Below, in pieces: positions 28,301 through 36,242 of a stretch of DNA of 64,000 nt. Within the stretch, counting starts at the first letter, position 1. The number at the start of each line of letters is the position of its first letter. The stretch covers positions 558,001 to 622,000 of the forward strand of contig JAXMBZ010000001.1 of assembly GCA_046349615.1 (NCBI GenBank), in the 5' to 3' direction. The notes under the pieces are model-generated. The model worked only from the letters and a program-made list of their open reading frames with translations, searched no databases and was not told the origin of the DNA. The stretch comes from JADJNY01 sp046349615. Its GTDB lineage: Bacteria > Planctomycetota > UBA1135 > GCA-002686595. The translations under genes and the position numbers were made by a program.

Positions 28301-28540
28301 GCTCCGGGGCAGGGCGCCGCGTCGTTCCAGAGCGCGCTCCACGGCGCCGGCGCGCGGTGGGCCGTGACATCCCTCTGGCCCGTCGACGACGCGGCGGCGC
28401 AGGAACTCTTCGCTGCGTTCTACGCGAACCTGTGGAAGGGCGCGACGCCGCCCGACGAAGCCCTCTGGCGCGCGAAAGCGGAGCTGCGCGCGCGGCGCGC
28501 ACCGCTCGTCGAGTGGGCGGGATGGATCGTCAGCCGATGA
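25376..28540 (+). CDS. CHAT-domain caspase-like protease with TPR-type repeats
   Basis: A 1054-residue protein with a probable signal peptide (MSLLPTLVFLFNALAQSPAPA). A small N-terminal beta domain (25-95) is followed by a very long Ala/Arg/Glu-rich helical region with TPR-like repeats (ERCYARVAAALERATP, ...AYHQGRFADAREQAERALDG), then a C-terminal CHAT peptidase domain. The catalytic dyad is readable as LHVSTHGRY (His895) and VVAACDSARG (Cys968), with the family's GARWAVTSLWPVDDAAA motif after it. CHAT proteins are clan CD cysteine proteases that act in development, defence or regulated cleavage. No obvious substrate or sensor gene flanks it, so its pathway is unknown. Confidence 0.85.
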   Translation: MSLLPTLVFLFNALAQSPAPAADGVLALHAAEPLRFERRATTLGRVHVWVEGDDADPRLCVRSGERVLAEDDDGGGGRTPFASVKVDGPDGVELVLEVGAKRDGQGRLVWRELAEDEIARAVAKRAQSALNELMQALQRGAADPAQARAELGELLALHDFDTSVSALASAHQLAFQLVANLRLHDDELVAACERIERGYANAYPERSLWAESARFCLAMAHLLRGDAARGEELLATVEPAEGTDPARANGPEVQAWQLRGELAARRGDLDEAERCYARVAAALERATPRDEARLAQIVGIRAELAYHQGRFADAREQAERALDGARSAGVELPNAAELESTLAAVLFEQGDLARSRSLFERAAAAGSAGSERTAALARLALGLIDAREGRVAEGLAALDAALEDLERELGPADALVVQARVNRADVRLRGGAEPAEVARDVRAAIEALSATGEPAPAVLHAARTALLRAVDAAAERGDAAARGEALAVARSRVDALAQARALEFEAFAARVDLAAELVLAARAGGAATVDERREAVAVARAAVEDAERFFAREASVDSAREARASALRAEPALARLHAVLAAPELEGAAPDLGELGARAWLAVATIDQRARTVQRAAESAGDAGRAARARLRRATLALEERARGGASAAELLAAVADRDATERALAAALGSSAVSSRPSFPRPAAGDERFVLYRVVADAARPDDASKRRLAAFVAATRGAVARFDLGLESEVEALTSAWRDAVLAKDGVKALAAGRALAALVVEPLRRGDGGAKRWSVRADGALLTVPLDALPSGDRCVGDELAIVLGSPVAPVAGKGGAPADALLLVGDVDFGAGPAGYAALPSSKRELELVTRAFTAARGPGVHVEQLAGKDATRTRFVGLAERARWLHVSTHGRYRETGNTERRGAARGPAAAMLEPIARTPLAPSIDARLALAGANESQEGELSADELGLLDLSRCEVAVVAACDSARGALAPGQGAASFQSALHGAGARWAVTSLWPVDDAAAQELFAAFYANLWKGATPPDEALWRAKAELRARRAPLVEWAGWIVSR

Positions 28541-28639
28541 GGTCGGAGCGCTCCACACGCGGGCGGCGAGCGAACGCCTCCTGCTCGGCCGGTTGATCCG
28601 TGTCGCGTCGGATGCGACCTTGGGTTCGGAGCCCGTCCC

Positions 28640-29941
28640 ATCCTCACCGAACTCTGGATCCTGCTCGCTCTCATCGCGGTCAACGGCCTCCTCTCCGGAG
28701 CCGAGATCGCCGTGGTGTCCGTGCGTCCCGCGCGGCTCGACGCGCTGACCGAGGAGGGCAAACGCGGCGCCGCGGCCCTGCGCAGGCTGCGCCAGGACCC
28801 CGAGCGCTTCCTCGCGACCGTGCAGGTCGGGATCACGGTCGTCGGCGCGGCGGCGGCGGCGTTCGGCGGCGCGTCGTTCGCGCAGGAGCTCGCGCCGGTC
28901 TTCGCGCGGATCGAGTGGCTCGCTCCCTATGCGTACGAGGTCGCGCTCGCGGTCATCGTCGTCGCGATCTCGTACCTGTCGCTCGTGCTCGGCGAACTCT
29001 GCCCGAAGTCGCTCGCGCTGCGGCATTCGGAGCGGTACGCGCTCCTCGTCGCGCGGCCGTTGCTCGGGCTCGCGTCGTTCGCCAAGCCCGTCGTGTGGTT
29101 CCTGACGGCGAGCTCGAACGTCGTGCTCAAGCCGTTTCGCGACAGCACCAACTTCATGGAGTCGAAGATCTCGCTCGACGAGATCCGGCGCATGGTCGAG
29201 GACGCGGGCGAGTCGGGCTCGGTCGATCCGGACGTCAGCGAGATCGCGTCGCGCGCGCTCGAGTTCAGCACGCTGACGGCCGAAGACGTGATGATCCACC
29301 GCCGCTACGTCGTCGGCCTTCCGGCGAGCGCGTCCGACGCCGAGATCCGCCGCGTGATCCTCGACGTCGGACACCGGCGCGTGCCCGTGTTCGAGGGCAG
29401 TCTCGACAACATCGTCGGCTACGTGTCGTGGCGCGACGTCATGGGGCGCGCGTGGAGCGGCAAGCCGGTGACGCTCGACGGAATCGTGCGCCCGTGTCAC
29501 TTCGTGCCCGAGACGACGCCCGCGATCGACCTCCTGCGCGAGATGCAGGAGAAGCGCATCCATCTGTCGATCGCCGTCGACGAGCACGGCGGGACGGCGG
29601 GGATCCTGACGCTCGAGGACCTGCTCGAGGAGCTCGTCGGCGAGATCGTCAGCGAGCACGACGCGGCGCCCACGGCGCAGGTGCGCCGCGATCCGGACGG
29701 CACGTTCGTCGTGCAGGGCAGCGCCAACGTGCGCGACGTGAACCGCGAGCTCGAACTCGCGCTCCCCGGCGAGGACGAGGTCAGCACGATCGCGGGCCTG
29801 TGCCTGCTCTTGAACGACGGACACCTGCCGCTGAAGGGGGCGCGCCTCGAGACGGAGAGCGGGGTCGAGCTCGAGGTGCTCGAGACCTCGGCCCGCCGTG
29901 TGCGTTCGGTGCGTCTGCACCTGCCGCGCACGGTGGGCTAG
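28640..29941 (+). CDS. CNNM/CBS-domain transporter (CorC/HlyC family)
   Basis: About 433 residues. A CNNM transmembrane domain (ILTELWILLALIAVNGLLSGAEIAVVSVRPARL..., three or four helices to about residue 160) precedes a CBS pair (LTAEDVMIHRRYVVGLP..., HLSIAVDEHGGTAGILTLEDLLEELVGEI) and a C-terminal CorC_HlyC domain. Likely a Mg2+ or Co2+ efflux-related protein. The first conventional start, GTG 28712, would delete the first helix and the conserved AVNGLLSGAEIA motif. The frame is open upstream but contains no ATG, GTG or TTG back to the preceding stop codon, so ATC at 28640, 8 nt after GGAG, is the best available start. Confidence 0.8.
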   Translation: MLTELWILLALIAVNGLLSGAEIAVVSVRPARLDALTEEGKRGAAALRRLRQDPERFLATVQVGITVVGAAAAAFGGASFAQELAPVFARIEWLAPYAYEVALAVIVVAISYLSLVLGELCPKSLALRHSERYALLVARPLLGLASFAKPVVWFLTASSNVVLKPFRDSTNFMESKISLDEIRRMVEDAGESGSVDPDVSEIASRALEFSTLTAEDVMIHRRYVVGLPASASDAEIRRVILDVGHRRVPVFEGSLDNIVGYVSWRDVMGRAWSGKPVTLDGIVRPCHFVPETTPAIDLLREMQEKRIHLSIAVDEHGGTAGILTLEDLLEELVGEIVSEHDAAPTAQVRRDPDGTFVVQGSANVRDVNRELELALPGEDEVSTIAGLCLLLNDGHLPLKGARLETESGVELEVLETSARRVRSVRLHLPRTVG

Positions 29942-29948
29942 CGCGCGC

Positions 29949-31232
29949 TCACCACTTCCACGTCGCGCGGCGCACGTGCCACGGCACGAAGTTGTCCTCG
30001 AACGACGCGCGCCAGAACGCTTCGCGCAGGAACGCCCACGTGCGCTCGACGAGCAGCACGCACTGGTAGATCGGCACGATCGGGAAGCACAAGCACAACC
30101 ACGCGTCGCGCTTCTTGTCGTTGCTGTAGTAGACGATCGTCGCGGCCTGCGCGGCCTCGATCACGAGGTAGCCGACGTACAGGGTGAAGAGCGGCTTCCA
30201 CGAGTCGATGCCGCGCGTCGCGGCCATCCAGATCATCCAGATCCAAATGCCGATCAAGCAGACGAGGTTCGTGATCCACATCCCCGCGGTGAGCACGAAG
30301 TCGCTCCAGCGGAAGTTCGCGCTCCACGGCAGGCCCATGTCGATGTGCTTGCGACAGTGGTTGCGGATGATGCCGCTCTGGTCCCAACGCAGTCGCTGCC
30401 GCAGGAGCGCGTACCACGTCGTCGGCATGTCCGTGAACGCGTTCGCGTACGGTGCCGCGGCGATGCGGTAGCCCTTGCGACGCATCGCGAGCGTCAGGTC
30501 GAGGTCTTCCGGCGGCCCGACGTCCCAGCCGCCGATCTCGCGCAGCGTGCTCGCGCGGAACGCGCCGAACGCGCCGGACACGATGCCGAGCAGGTTCATT
30601 CGCGCGGCGAACAAGCGGCCGACGAGGATCGCGTTCAGGTACTCGTAGCTCTGCAGCCACGTCACCAGGTTCGTGAACGGCCGGCGCCCGAGGACCGTGC
30701 CCGACACGGCGCCGACGCGCGCGTCGGCGAAGGGCTGGACGATGCGCAGGATCGCCTCGGGGCCGAGCTCCGAGTCCGCGTCGATGACGACGACCACCTC
30801 GGCGTCCGTGTACTGGAGCGCGAAGTTCATCGCGGACGATTTCCCGCTCCGGTGCGGCCGCGCCATCACGAGCACGCCGTCGTGCGTGCGCGCGAAGTCG
30901 TGCGCGACGCGCTCCATCTCGTCCGTCGAGCCGTCCGAAAGCGCGATGATCTCGAGGTTCGGATACGAGCCGTGCACGCTCTTCAGCGTGTGCGCGATCG
31001 TGTCCGCCTCGTTGTAGCCGACGAGGAGCGCGCACACGCTCGGCAGGTGCGGCTCGGTCCTCGGTCCGCGGCCGGAGAGCGTCGCCCAGAGCGTGCGTGC
31101 GACGTCGACGAGCGCGAACGCGATCTTGAGCAGCCCATAGCGCGCGCCGTCGAGGAGGATCAGCGCCCACAGGAACGTGAAAAGCTCCTCAGGGTGCAGC
31201 GAGGAGAGCCAGTGGCTCCATTCGAGCAGCAT
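29949..31232 (-). CDS. Processive glycosyltransferase family 2 (BcsA/Alg8-like)
   Basis: A 427-residue inner-membrane polysaccharide synthase. An N-terminal helix (residues 12-40) leads to a GT-A domain with ALSDGSTDE, VVVIDADSE (D-x-D for UDP-sugar/Mg2+), PPEDLDLTL (catalytic Asp region) and RQRLRWDQSG (the Q-x-x-R-W motif that holds the growing chain). Three or four C-terminal helices form the membrane channel. This motif set marks processive beta-glycosyltransferases such as cellulose, alginate and hyaluronan synthases. It is the last gene of a minus-strand operon and overlaps the preceding gene by 44 bp. No PilZ domain is present. Confidence 0.87.
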   Translation of the reverse strand: MLLEWSHWLSSLHPEELFTFLWALILLDGARYGLLKIAFALVDVARTLWATLSGRGPRTEPHLPSVCALLVGYNEADTIAHTLKSVHGSYPNLEIIALSDGSTDEMERVAHDFARTHDGVLVMARPHRSGKSSAMNFALQYTDAEVVVVIDADSELGPEAILRIVQPFADARVGAVSGTVLGRRPFTNLVTWLQSYEYLNAILVGRLFAARMNLLGIVSGAFGAFRASTLREIGGWDVGPPEDLDLTLAMRRKGYRIAAAPYANAFTDMPTTWYALLRQRLRWDQSGIIRNHCRKHIDMGLPWSANFRWSDFVLTAGMWITNLVCLIGIWIWMIWMAATRGIDSWKPLFTLYVGYLVIEAAQAATIVYYSNDKKRDAWLCLCFPIVPIYQCVLLVERTWAFLREAFWRASFEDNFVPWHVRRATWKW

Positions 31233-32661
31233 GGTAGGAGACGAGCTCGAGCTCGTTGGCGTCGCGGGAGAAGAAGCGCTCGGCGCACACGAGGCAGTGG
31301 CAGACGGGATCGCGCTCGCCGCACTCGTAGCCGCAGTCGCGGCAGTCCCAGGGCCCGGAGAGGTACTCGTAGTCGGCGTTGACGACGAGCTCGCGCGCGC
31401 GGCACTTCGGGCATTGCAGTCCGTGCGCGGTCTCGTACTCGCTCGCGCGGGCGACGTTCGCGCACGCGAAGTGGTGGAGCAGCTTCTCGCAGGCGACCCG
31501 CGCGGAACCGCAGCGACGGCAGCCGAGCCGGATCGTCGGGAGCGCGTCGCAGCGCGGGCACACGAGCACGCGGTCGACCACGACGGGCTCGAGGACGCCG
31601 AGCTCGCACCATGCGGCGACGAATTCCTCGGCGTGGCCGTAGCGGTAGCGCATTGTCGCGGGGTCGAGGACGGGCTCGAGGCGCGCGGGGTCGAGCAGGT
31701 CCTCGAGCGTGCCGCGCACGCGCAGGACGCACACGCCTTCGGCGGCGCTCGCACGCAGGTCGTGCTCGACCCACGCGAACTCGTTGCGGGCGTCGTCGAG
31801 CTCGCCGATCGCGAGCGCGTGACCGCCCGCGAGCGGCGTCCAGGCGTCGAAGGACGCGCGCAGCGTGCGGTCGGCGACGTCGAGGTGCCGCACGCGGAGC
31901 ACGGAGCTCGCCGCGGGCAGCCCTCGCGGTCCGATCGGCACGACGACGAGGCGGCGCGCGCGCGCGAGCACGAGCTCGAGCGGCGGCGCGGAGACGACCT
32001 GTGCTTCGGTGGCGTGGGACGGCTCGTCGGCGACGTTCGCGGCGGGTTCGTCGCGCGGGCTCGGAGCGGTCTCGCTGGGCGAGGGCGCTTCGATCGCGGG
32101 CGTCGGCGCATCCGCGTCGCCGCGCTCCACGGGGTGTTCGACCCGCACGTCGCGGGGCGCGAGACCTTCGCACGGCGCGCGGAGCGGCTCGAGCGCGAGG
32201 AGCTGCGCTCGCGAGGTCGGCGTCGCGCGCGCTTCGGCGCGAGGCGCAGGCGTCAGCGCCGGCCGGAGCGCGTCCTCGAGTTCGTCGTCCTCGAGCGGCT
32301 GGTCGACGAGCCACAGACTCGCGCCGGAGCGCAGCACGAGGTCGACGAAGGACACGTCGCGTTGCGCGCCGAGCGCGACGATCGGCGTCGAGCGTGCGAG
32401 CGCGCGCAACCGCCGCAGCGCCGAGACGGCGCGCCCGTACGGCGGCTGGATGCGCACGCAGATCGCGTTCGGGGCCGTGCGCTCGATCAGAGCGCGCGCG
32501 TGCTCCGCGTCCAGCGCGTGCACGAGGTCCGCCCGCGGCCAGGCGCCGTCGAGCACGCGACGCACGTCCCGGGCGAGGCCGGCGTCGCCGCCGACGAGGA
32601 GGACGCGCCCCGCAGCCTGAGCGCGCGCCGTGTCCGCGCATTCCTCAGCGTGCGCGCGCAT
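31189..32661 (-). CDS. Receiver-like protein with TackOD1 zinc-binding output domain
   Basis: A 490-residue cytoplasmic protein. Residues 15-125 resemble a response-regulator receiver (RVLLVGGDAGLARDVRRVLDGAW, APNAICVRIQPPYGR), although the phosphoacceptor Asp is not obvious. An acidic, Pro-rich linker and a middle domain (VVVPIGPRGLPAASSVLRVRHLD) follow. The C-terminal 100 residues carry paired CxxC motifs (CPRC, CRRC, CPKC, CRDCGYECG, CHCLVC) and HHF, matching the TackOD1 zinc domain. It overlaps the adaptor gene by 17 bp and the glycosyltransferase by 44 bp, so all three are made together. Likely the regulator of the synthase. Confidence 0.65.
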   Translation of the reverse strand: MRAHAEECADTARAQAAGRVLLVGGDAGLARDVRRVLDGAWPRADLVHALDAEHARALIERTAPNAICVRIQPPYGRAVSALRRLRALARSTPIVALGAQRDVSFVDLVLRSGASLWLVDQPLEDDELEDALRPALTPAPRAEARATPTSRAQLLALEPLRAPCEGLAPRDVRVEHPVERGDADAPTPAIEAPSPSETAPSPRDEPAANVADEPSHATEAQVVSAPPLELVLARARRLVVVPIGPRGLPAASSVLRVRHLDVADRTLRASFDAWTPLAGGHALAIGELDDARNEFAWVEHDLRASAAEGVCVLRVRGTLEDLLDPARLEPVLDPATMRYRYGHAEEFVAAWCELGVLEPVVVDRVLVCPRCDALPTIRLGCRRCGSARVACEKLLHHFACANVARASEYETAHGLQCPKCRARELVVNADYEYLSGPWDCRDCGYECGERDPVCHCLVCAERFFSRDANELELVSYHAARMEPLALLAAP

Positions 32662-33964
32662 CCTGGCCTCGCAGAGCGGTGCCGGCGCCGTCGCGCGGCC
32701 CCGAGTCGTCGTCGGATTCGCGTTTCGCGCTCCAGGGCCAGCGCCATTCGAGCGGCCAGGTCGCGATCTCGCCGATGCGCAGGAGACCCGCGCGGCGCAC
32801 GTCCGGCTCGGGTCGCAGCACGACGGGAAGGAGGCGCGCGTCGCTCGCGTAGTGACGCTGCACGCTCTTCGGCGCGGGCTCGAGCTCGACGCCCTTGTGC
32901 TCGACCGTGCAGCGCACGAGCTCCTCGTGCGGCGCGACACGCAGCGGGATCACGTCGCCGACCTCGAGCGCACGGCTCTGCTCCTGCTCGAGGTAGAGCA
33001 CGATGTGCATCGAGTCGTTTTCGAGCACGGACACGAGCTCCCGGCCGCGGGTCGCGCGCTCGCCGACGAAGCACGCACGTTCGAGCACGCGGCCGCTGAC
33101 GGGCGCGCGGATCTCGCCTTGGGCCAGGCGTTCGTCGAGCTGCTTGCGCTCCTCGCGCAGCGCGGCGAGACGCAGCAAGTGCGGACGCAGCGTGCGCGCC
33201 GCCGCGCTCTCGTCGGGCGCATCGAGCTCGACGCGCAGGCGCAGCTCCTCGACGGCGGCCGCGAGCGACTCGACCTTCGCGCGCTGGCCCTGCTCCTGGA
33301 GGACGAGCTCGCCGAAACTCTCGTCGGAGACCACGCCCTGCACGCGCAGCCCTTCGCGCCGCTCGCGTTGACGTTCGATCGACTCGAGCACCGCGCGCTC
33401 GCGCGCGAGGTCGCCCGCGGCCGCGAGGTGATCGGCGGCGGCTTTGTGCTTCCGATCTTCGCGCTCTTCCGCGCGCAGCGCCGCGGTGAGCTGGAGCTCG
33501 CTCAGCGCCGCCTCCATCGACGCGCGTTCGACGCGCAGCGCGTCGTCGATGCGTGCGCGCTCCTGCTCGAGCTCGAGGCTCCGCAGACGCACGAGCACGG
33601 CGCCCTGCTCGACCCACTCGCCCTCGCGCACCTCGACGGCCGCGACCTCGCCGTCCCACGGCGGCGAGAGCTCGAGCACGCGCCCCTCGATCGTGCCGAA
33701 GCCGCGGTAGCGGAAGAACGCGTTCCAGACCTCGGTCGCCGGCCAGAGGATCCCCGCGCAGAGGACCGCGCCGAGGAAGAGGCGCCCCTTGGGCCGCTTC
33801 TGCACCGGGGTCGGAGGCGCATTCGGCGGTCGCTCCTGCACCGGCGCAGGCGTCGCCGGTTTCGCGCCGCGCGCGTAGCCGTGCAACCGGACCGTTCCCG
33901 CGGGCGGGGCGGGGAGCGGGCCGGCGGCGGGGGGCCGCGCCGGAGGAGCGGGGGCGGGAGACAT
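32645..33964 (-). CDS. HlyD/Alg44-like periplasmic adaptor protein
   Basis: A 439-residue membrane-fusion-type protein. A Pro-rich cytoplasmic N-terminus (about 60 residues) and one transmembrane helix (GRLFLGAVLCAGILWPATEVW) are followed by a lipoyl/barrel half-motif (GEVAAVEVREGEWVEQGAVLVRL), a long coiled coil (about 120-260) and the returning half (GEIRAPVSGRVLERACFVGERATRGRELVSVL). This is the HlyD architecture also used by the alginate co-polymerase Alg44. Placed first in an operon with a processive glycosyltransferase, it probably guides the polymer across the periplasm. Unlike Alg44 it has no PilZ domain. Confidence 0.78.
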   Translation of the reverse strand: MSPAPAPPARPPAAGPLPAPPAGTVRLHGYARGAKPATPAPVQERPPNAPPTPVQKRPKGRLFLGAVLCAGILWPATEVWNAFFRYRGFGTIEGRVLELSPPWDGEVAAVEVREGEWVEQGAVLVRLRSLELEQERARIDDALRVERASMEAALSELQLTAALRAEEREDRKHKAAADHLAAAGDLARERAVLESIERQRERREGLRVQGVVSDESFGELVLQEQGQRAKVESLAAAVEELRLRVELDAPDESAAARTLRPHLLRLAALREERKQLDERLAQGEIRAPVSGRVLERACFVGERATRGRELVSVLENDSMHIVLYLEQEQSRALEVGDVIPLRVAPHEELVRCTVEHKGVELEPAPKSVQRHYASDARLLPVVLRPEPDVRRAGLLRIGEIATWPLEWRWPWSAKRESDDDSGPRDGAGTALRGQDARAR

Positions 33965-34009
33965 GGAATGCAGCGTCCTGGAAAAGGAGCCGGGGAGGCC
34001 CCGAGAGGG

Positions 34010-34043
34010 ACTTCGGGGTATCGGGATCCGCGAGTCCCGAAGT
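34010..34043. promoter_or_regulatory. Hairpin in the 334-bp gap upstream of the polysaccharide operon
   Basis: An inverted repeat ACTTCGGG (34010-34017) with CCCGAAGT (34036-34043) lies 46 bp upstream of the minus-strand start at 33964. An alternative inner pair TCGGGA/TCCCGA overlaps it. The rest of 33965-34298 has no gene that I can support, but holds GC-rich palindromes and TATCCT at 34202-34207, a possible -10 for the permease. Confidence 0.35.
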
Positions 34044-34298
34044 TGAGGGGGCCGGGCGAGTTCCTGTGGGGCTCCGGCCGCTCGCGCGCCGGGCTACGGG
34101 CCTGAGTTCCTGCGGTCGATGAGCCCGACCGCCCGCTCCGGGAGCAGGCCCGCTGCAGGTGCGCCGTGCGGCGTCCGTTGCGGGCCGGGCCCGCGGCCCT
34201 CTATCCTCTGCCTCTTACCCCCTCCTCGCGCCGACCGGTCGGCCCCCCCCCGCCCGCGCGCCCTGCTTCTCGCCCCGACCCCGGGCAGCGAAGGCGGT

Positions 34299-36218
34299 GT
34301 GCAGGACCCCGGAGACCGCGAGCGCCCAGCCCCCGTGACCCAGACGGTCGCCGATCCCGAAACCGCCTCGCCGCGCAGCGAGAGCCACCTCCGGCAGCTC
34401 ACCCCGCTGCTCGTGTGGGCGGTCGTGTTCTGCGACATCGGGACCTCGCTCTACTACGTCCCGGGCATCCTCTACCGGAACGAGCACGTCCGGGACCTCG
34501 CGCCGCTCTTCGTCGCGGCGGCGTTCATCGGGTTCCTCTTCCTCGCCGCGAAGTACGTCGAGATCTGCTGGCGCAACCCGGACGGCGGCGGCGTCGTCTC
34601 GATCGCGAACCAGGCCTTCTCGCCGATCGTCGGGTGCTTCGGCGGGCTCCTGATCTGCGTGGACTACTTCTTGACGTCGGCGATCTCGGCCGTGTCGGGG
34701 ATGAACTACCTCGCGAGCGTGTTCCCAGCGTTCGAGCACCACGTCGTCGCGTTCTCGATCGCGACGCTACTTCTACTCGCGATCGTGAACACGATCGGCA
34801 TCCGCGAGAGCGCGACCCTCTCGCTCTTCATGGCCGCGGCGGCGTTCCTCGTGACGCTGCTCCTGATTGGCATCGTGCTCGTCAACGCGCACGGCGAGCA
34901 GTGGGGCGCGGTGCGGGCGAACATCGAGCAGATCGACTCCGTCACGCCGTGGAAGTTCCTCGTCGGGTTCTCGGGAGCATGGCTCGCGTTCTCAGGGCTC
35001 GAGAGCATCAGCCAGCTCTCGCCCGCGATGCGTCTGCCGATCCAGCGCACCGCGAAGCACGGCATGCGCTACGTGATCGCGACGATGCTGCTCACGTCGC
35101 CGATCCTGACCTTGTTCGCGATCTCGTTCCTGTCGTCGGACGTCAAGTTCCACGACTACGAGCGATTGATGTCGGAACTCGGGGGCGCGTTCGGCGGGAC
35201 GTGGGTCAAGTACGCGGTCGTCATCACGGGCTCGACGCTGCTCCTCTTCGCGGCCAACACCGCGATCATCGGCTGCTACCACGTGTTCCTCGCGCTCGCC
35301 GAGAACGGCTTCATGCCGTCGACGATCGCGCTGCGCAACCGCCGGTTCGGCACGCCGCAGGTCGCGATCCTCGTCGCCACGTTCATCCCGATCCTCGTGA
35401 TCGTGTTCGCGCACGGCGACGTGGAGTTCCTCGGCGACCTGTACGCGTTCGGCTTGCTCGGCGCGTTCGTGCTGAGCTCGTCGGGCCTCGACGTCCTCCG
35501 CTGGCGCAGCAAGGCGCGCGGCTGGAAGTTCTGGGTGGGCATCGCGACGACGTTGATGGTGCTGACCGCGTGGGTCGTGAACCTGCACGAGAAGCCGAAG
35601 TCGACCGTGTTCGGCTGCGTGCTCGTCGGCATCGGGCTCGTGCTCGCCGTCGGCACGCGTCGCAAGTGGTTCACCGACTGGTTCTATTCGTTCGGCTGGG
35701 TCAAGGCGCGCACGCCGGATCGCATCCACGCTTCGGAGGAGGTGGTGGAGGCGAAGGAAGGCGTCGAGATCCTCTCGCTCTCGCAGGCGCAGACGATCGC
35801 GCGGCTCTATCCGTCGAGCACGTTGATCGCGCTCCGTTCCTCGAGCCCGGGTCTGATCTCCGAGGCGATCGCGCGCGAGAAGGGACGCGGCGGCTCAGCG
35901 CTCTACGCGCTCTACGTCGAGGAACGCACCGGTCTCTTCGTGCGCGCCGCGAGCTGGGAGCCTCACGCCGAGGGCGTCGACGCGCTGCGCAACGCGGTCA
36001 AGGCCGCGGAGAGCGAGGGCGTCACGCTGATCCCCGTGTGGACGATCTCGCACAACGCCGTCGAGGGCATCGTGCGCGCGGCGGAGACGCTCGGCGTCAG
36101 CGGCGTCATGATCGGCGTCAGCCAGCGCAGCGGCATCTACCACCTCCTGCGCGGGCACGTCCTCGCGGGACTCACGAAGCGTCTGCCCCCGGGCGTGCGC
36201 TTGCTCCTGTACGGCTGA
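34299..36218 (+). CDS. APC-family permease fused to a universal stress protein domain
   Basis: About 639 residues. Residues about 35-475 form twelve hydrophobic segments of an amino acid/polyamine permease (PLLVWAVVFCDIGTSLYYVPGIL, the GxG-containing first helix, then NPDGGGVVSIANQAF). The last 150 residues form a USP-like alpha/beta domain (VEILSLSQAQTIARLYPSSTLIAL..., GVSGVMIGVSQRSGIYHLLRGHV). The start is uncertain: GTG 34299 or GTG 34335 gives a short sensible N-terminus, while ATG 34119 would translate proline-rich DNA. Substrate unknown. TerC follows after 24 bp and a second USP after that, so the operon joins transport with stress sensing. Confidence 0.8.
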   Translation: MQDPGDRERPAPVTQTVADPETASPRSESHLRQLTPLLVWAVVFCDIGTSLYYVPGILYRNEHVRDLAPLFVAAAFIGFLFLAAKYVEICWRNPDGGGVVSIANQAFSPIVGCFGGLLICVDYFLTSAISAVSGMNYLASVFPAFEHHVVAFSIATLLLLAIVNTIGIRESATLSLFMAAAAFLVTLLLIGIVLVNAHGEQWGAVRANIEQIDSVTPWKFLVGFSGAWLAFSGLESISQLSPAMRLPIQRTAKHGMRYVIATMLLTSPILTLFAISFLSSDVKFHDYERLMSELGGAFGGTWVKYAVVITGSTLLLFAANTAIIGCYHVFLALAENGFMPSTIALRNRRFGTPQVAILVATFIPILVIVFAHGDVEFLGDLYAFGLLGAFVLSSSGLDVLRWRSKARGWKFWVGIATTLMVLTAWVVNLHEKPKSTVFGCVLVGIGLVLAVGTRRKWFTDWFYSFGWVKARTPDRIHASEEVVEAKEGVEILSLSQAQTIARLYPSSTLIALRSSSPGLISEAIAREKGRGGSALYALYVEERTGLFVRAASWEPHAEGVDALRNAVKAAESEGVTLIPVWTISHNAVEGIVRAAETLGVSGVMIGVSQRSGIYHLLRGHVLAGLTKRLPPGVRLLLYG

Positions 36219-36242
36219 TTCGGCACCGTTCCGAGACCACGC

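Noticed and set aside
28600..28640. A frameshift joining ATG 28612 to the CNNM helix
   Set aside because: Reading from 28612 gives a basic, unrelated peptide (RPWVRSPSHPHR). A simple indel is possible but not shown by the sequence, so I kept the ATC start.
25238..29920. A very long minus-strand open frame (over 1500 codons)
   Set aside because: It is Arg-rich, antisense to the CHAT and CNNM genes, and shows no domain. High GC makes such antisense frames common; the plus-strand genes have real motifs.
34119..34298. An N-terminal extension of the permease
   Set aside because: It would be Pro/Arg-rich with no signal. It covers palindromic GC-rich intergenic DNA.
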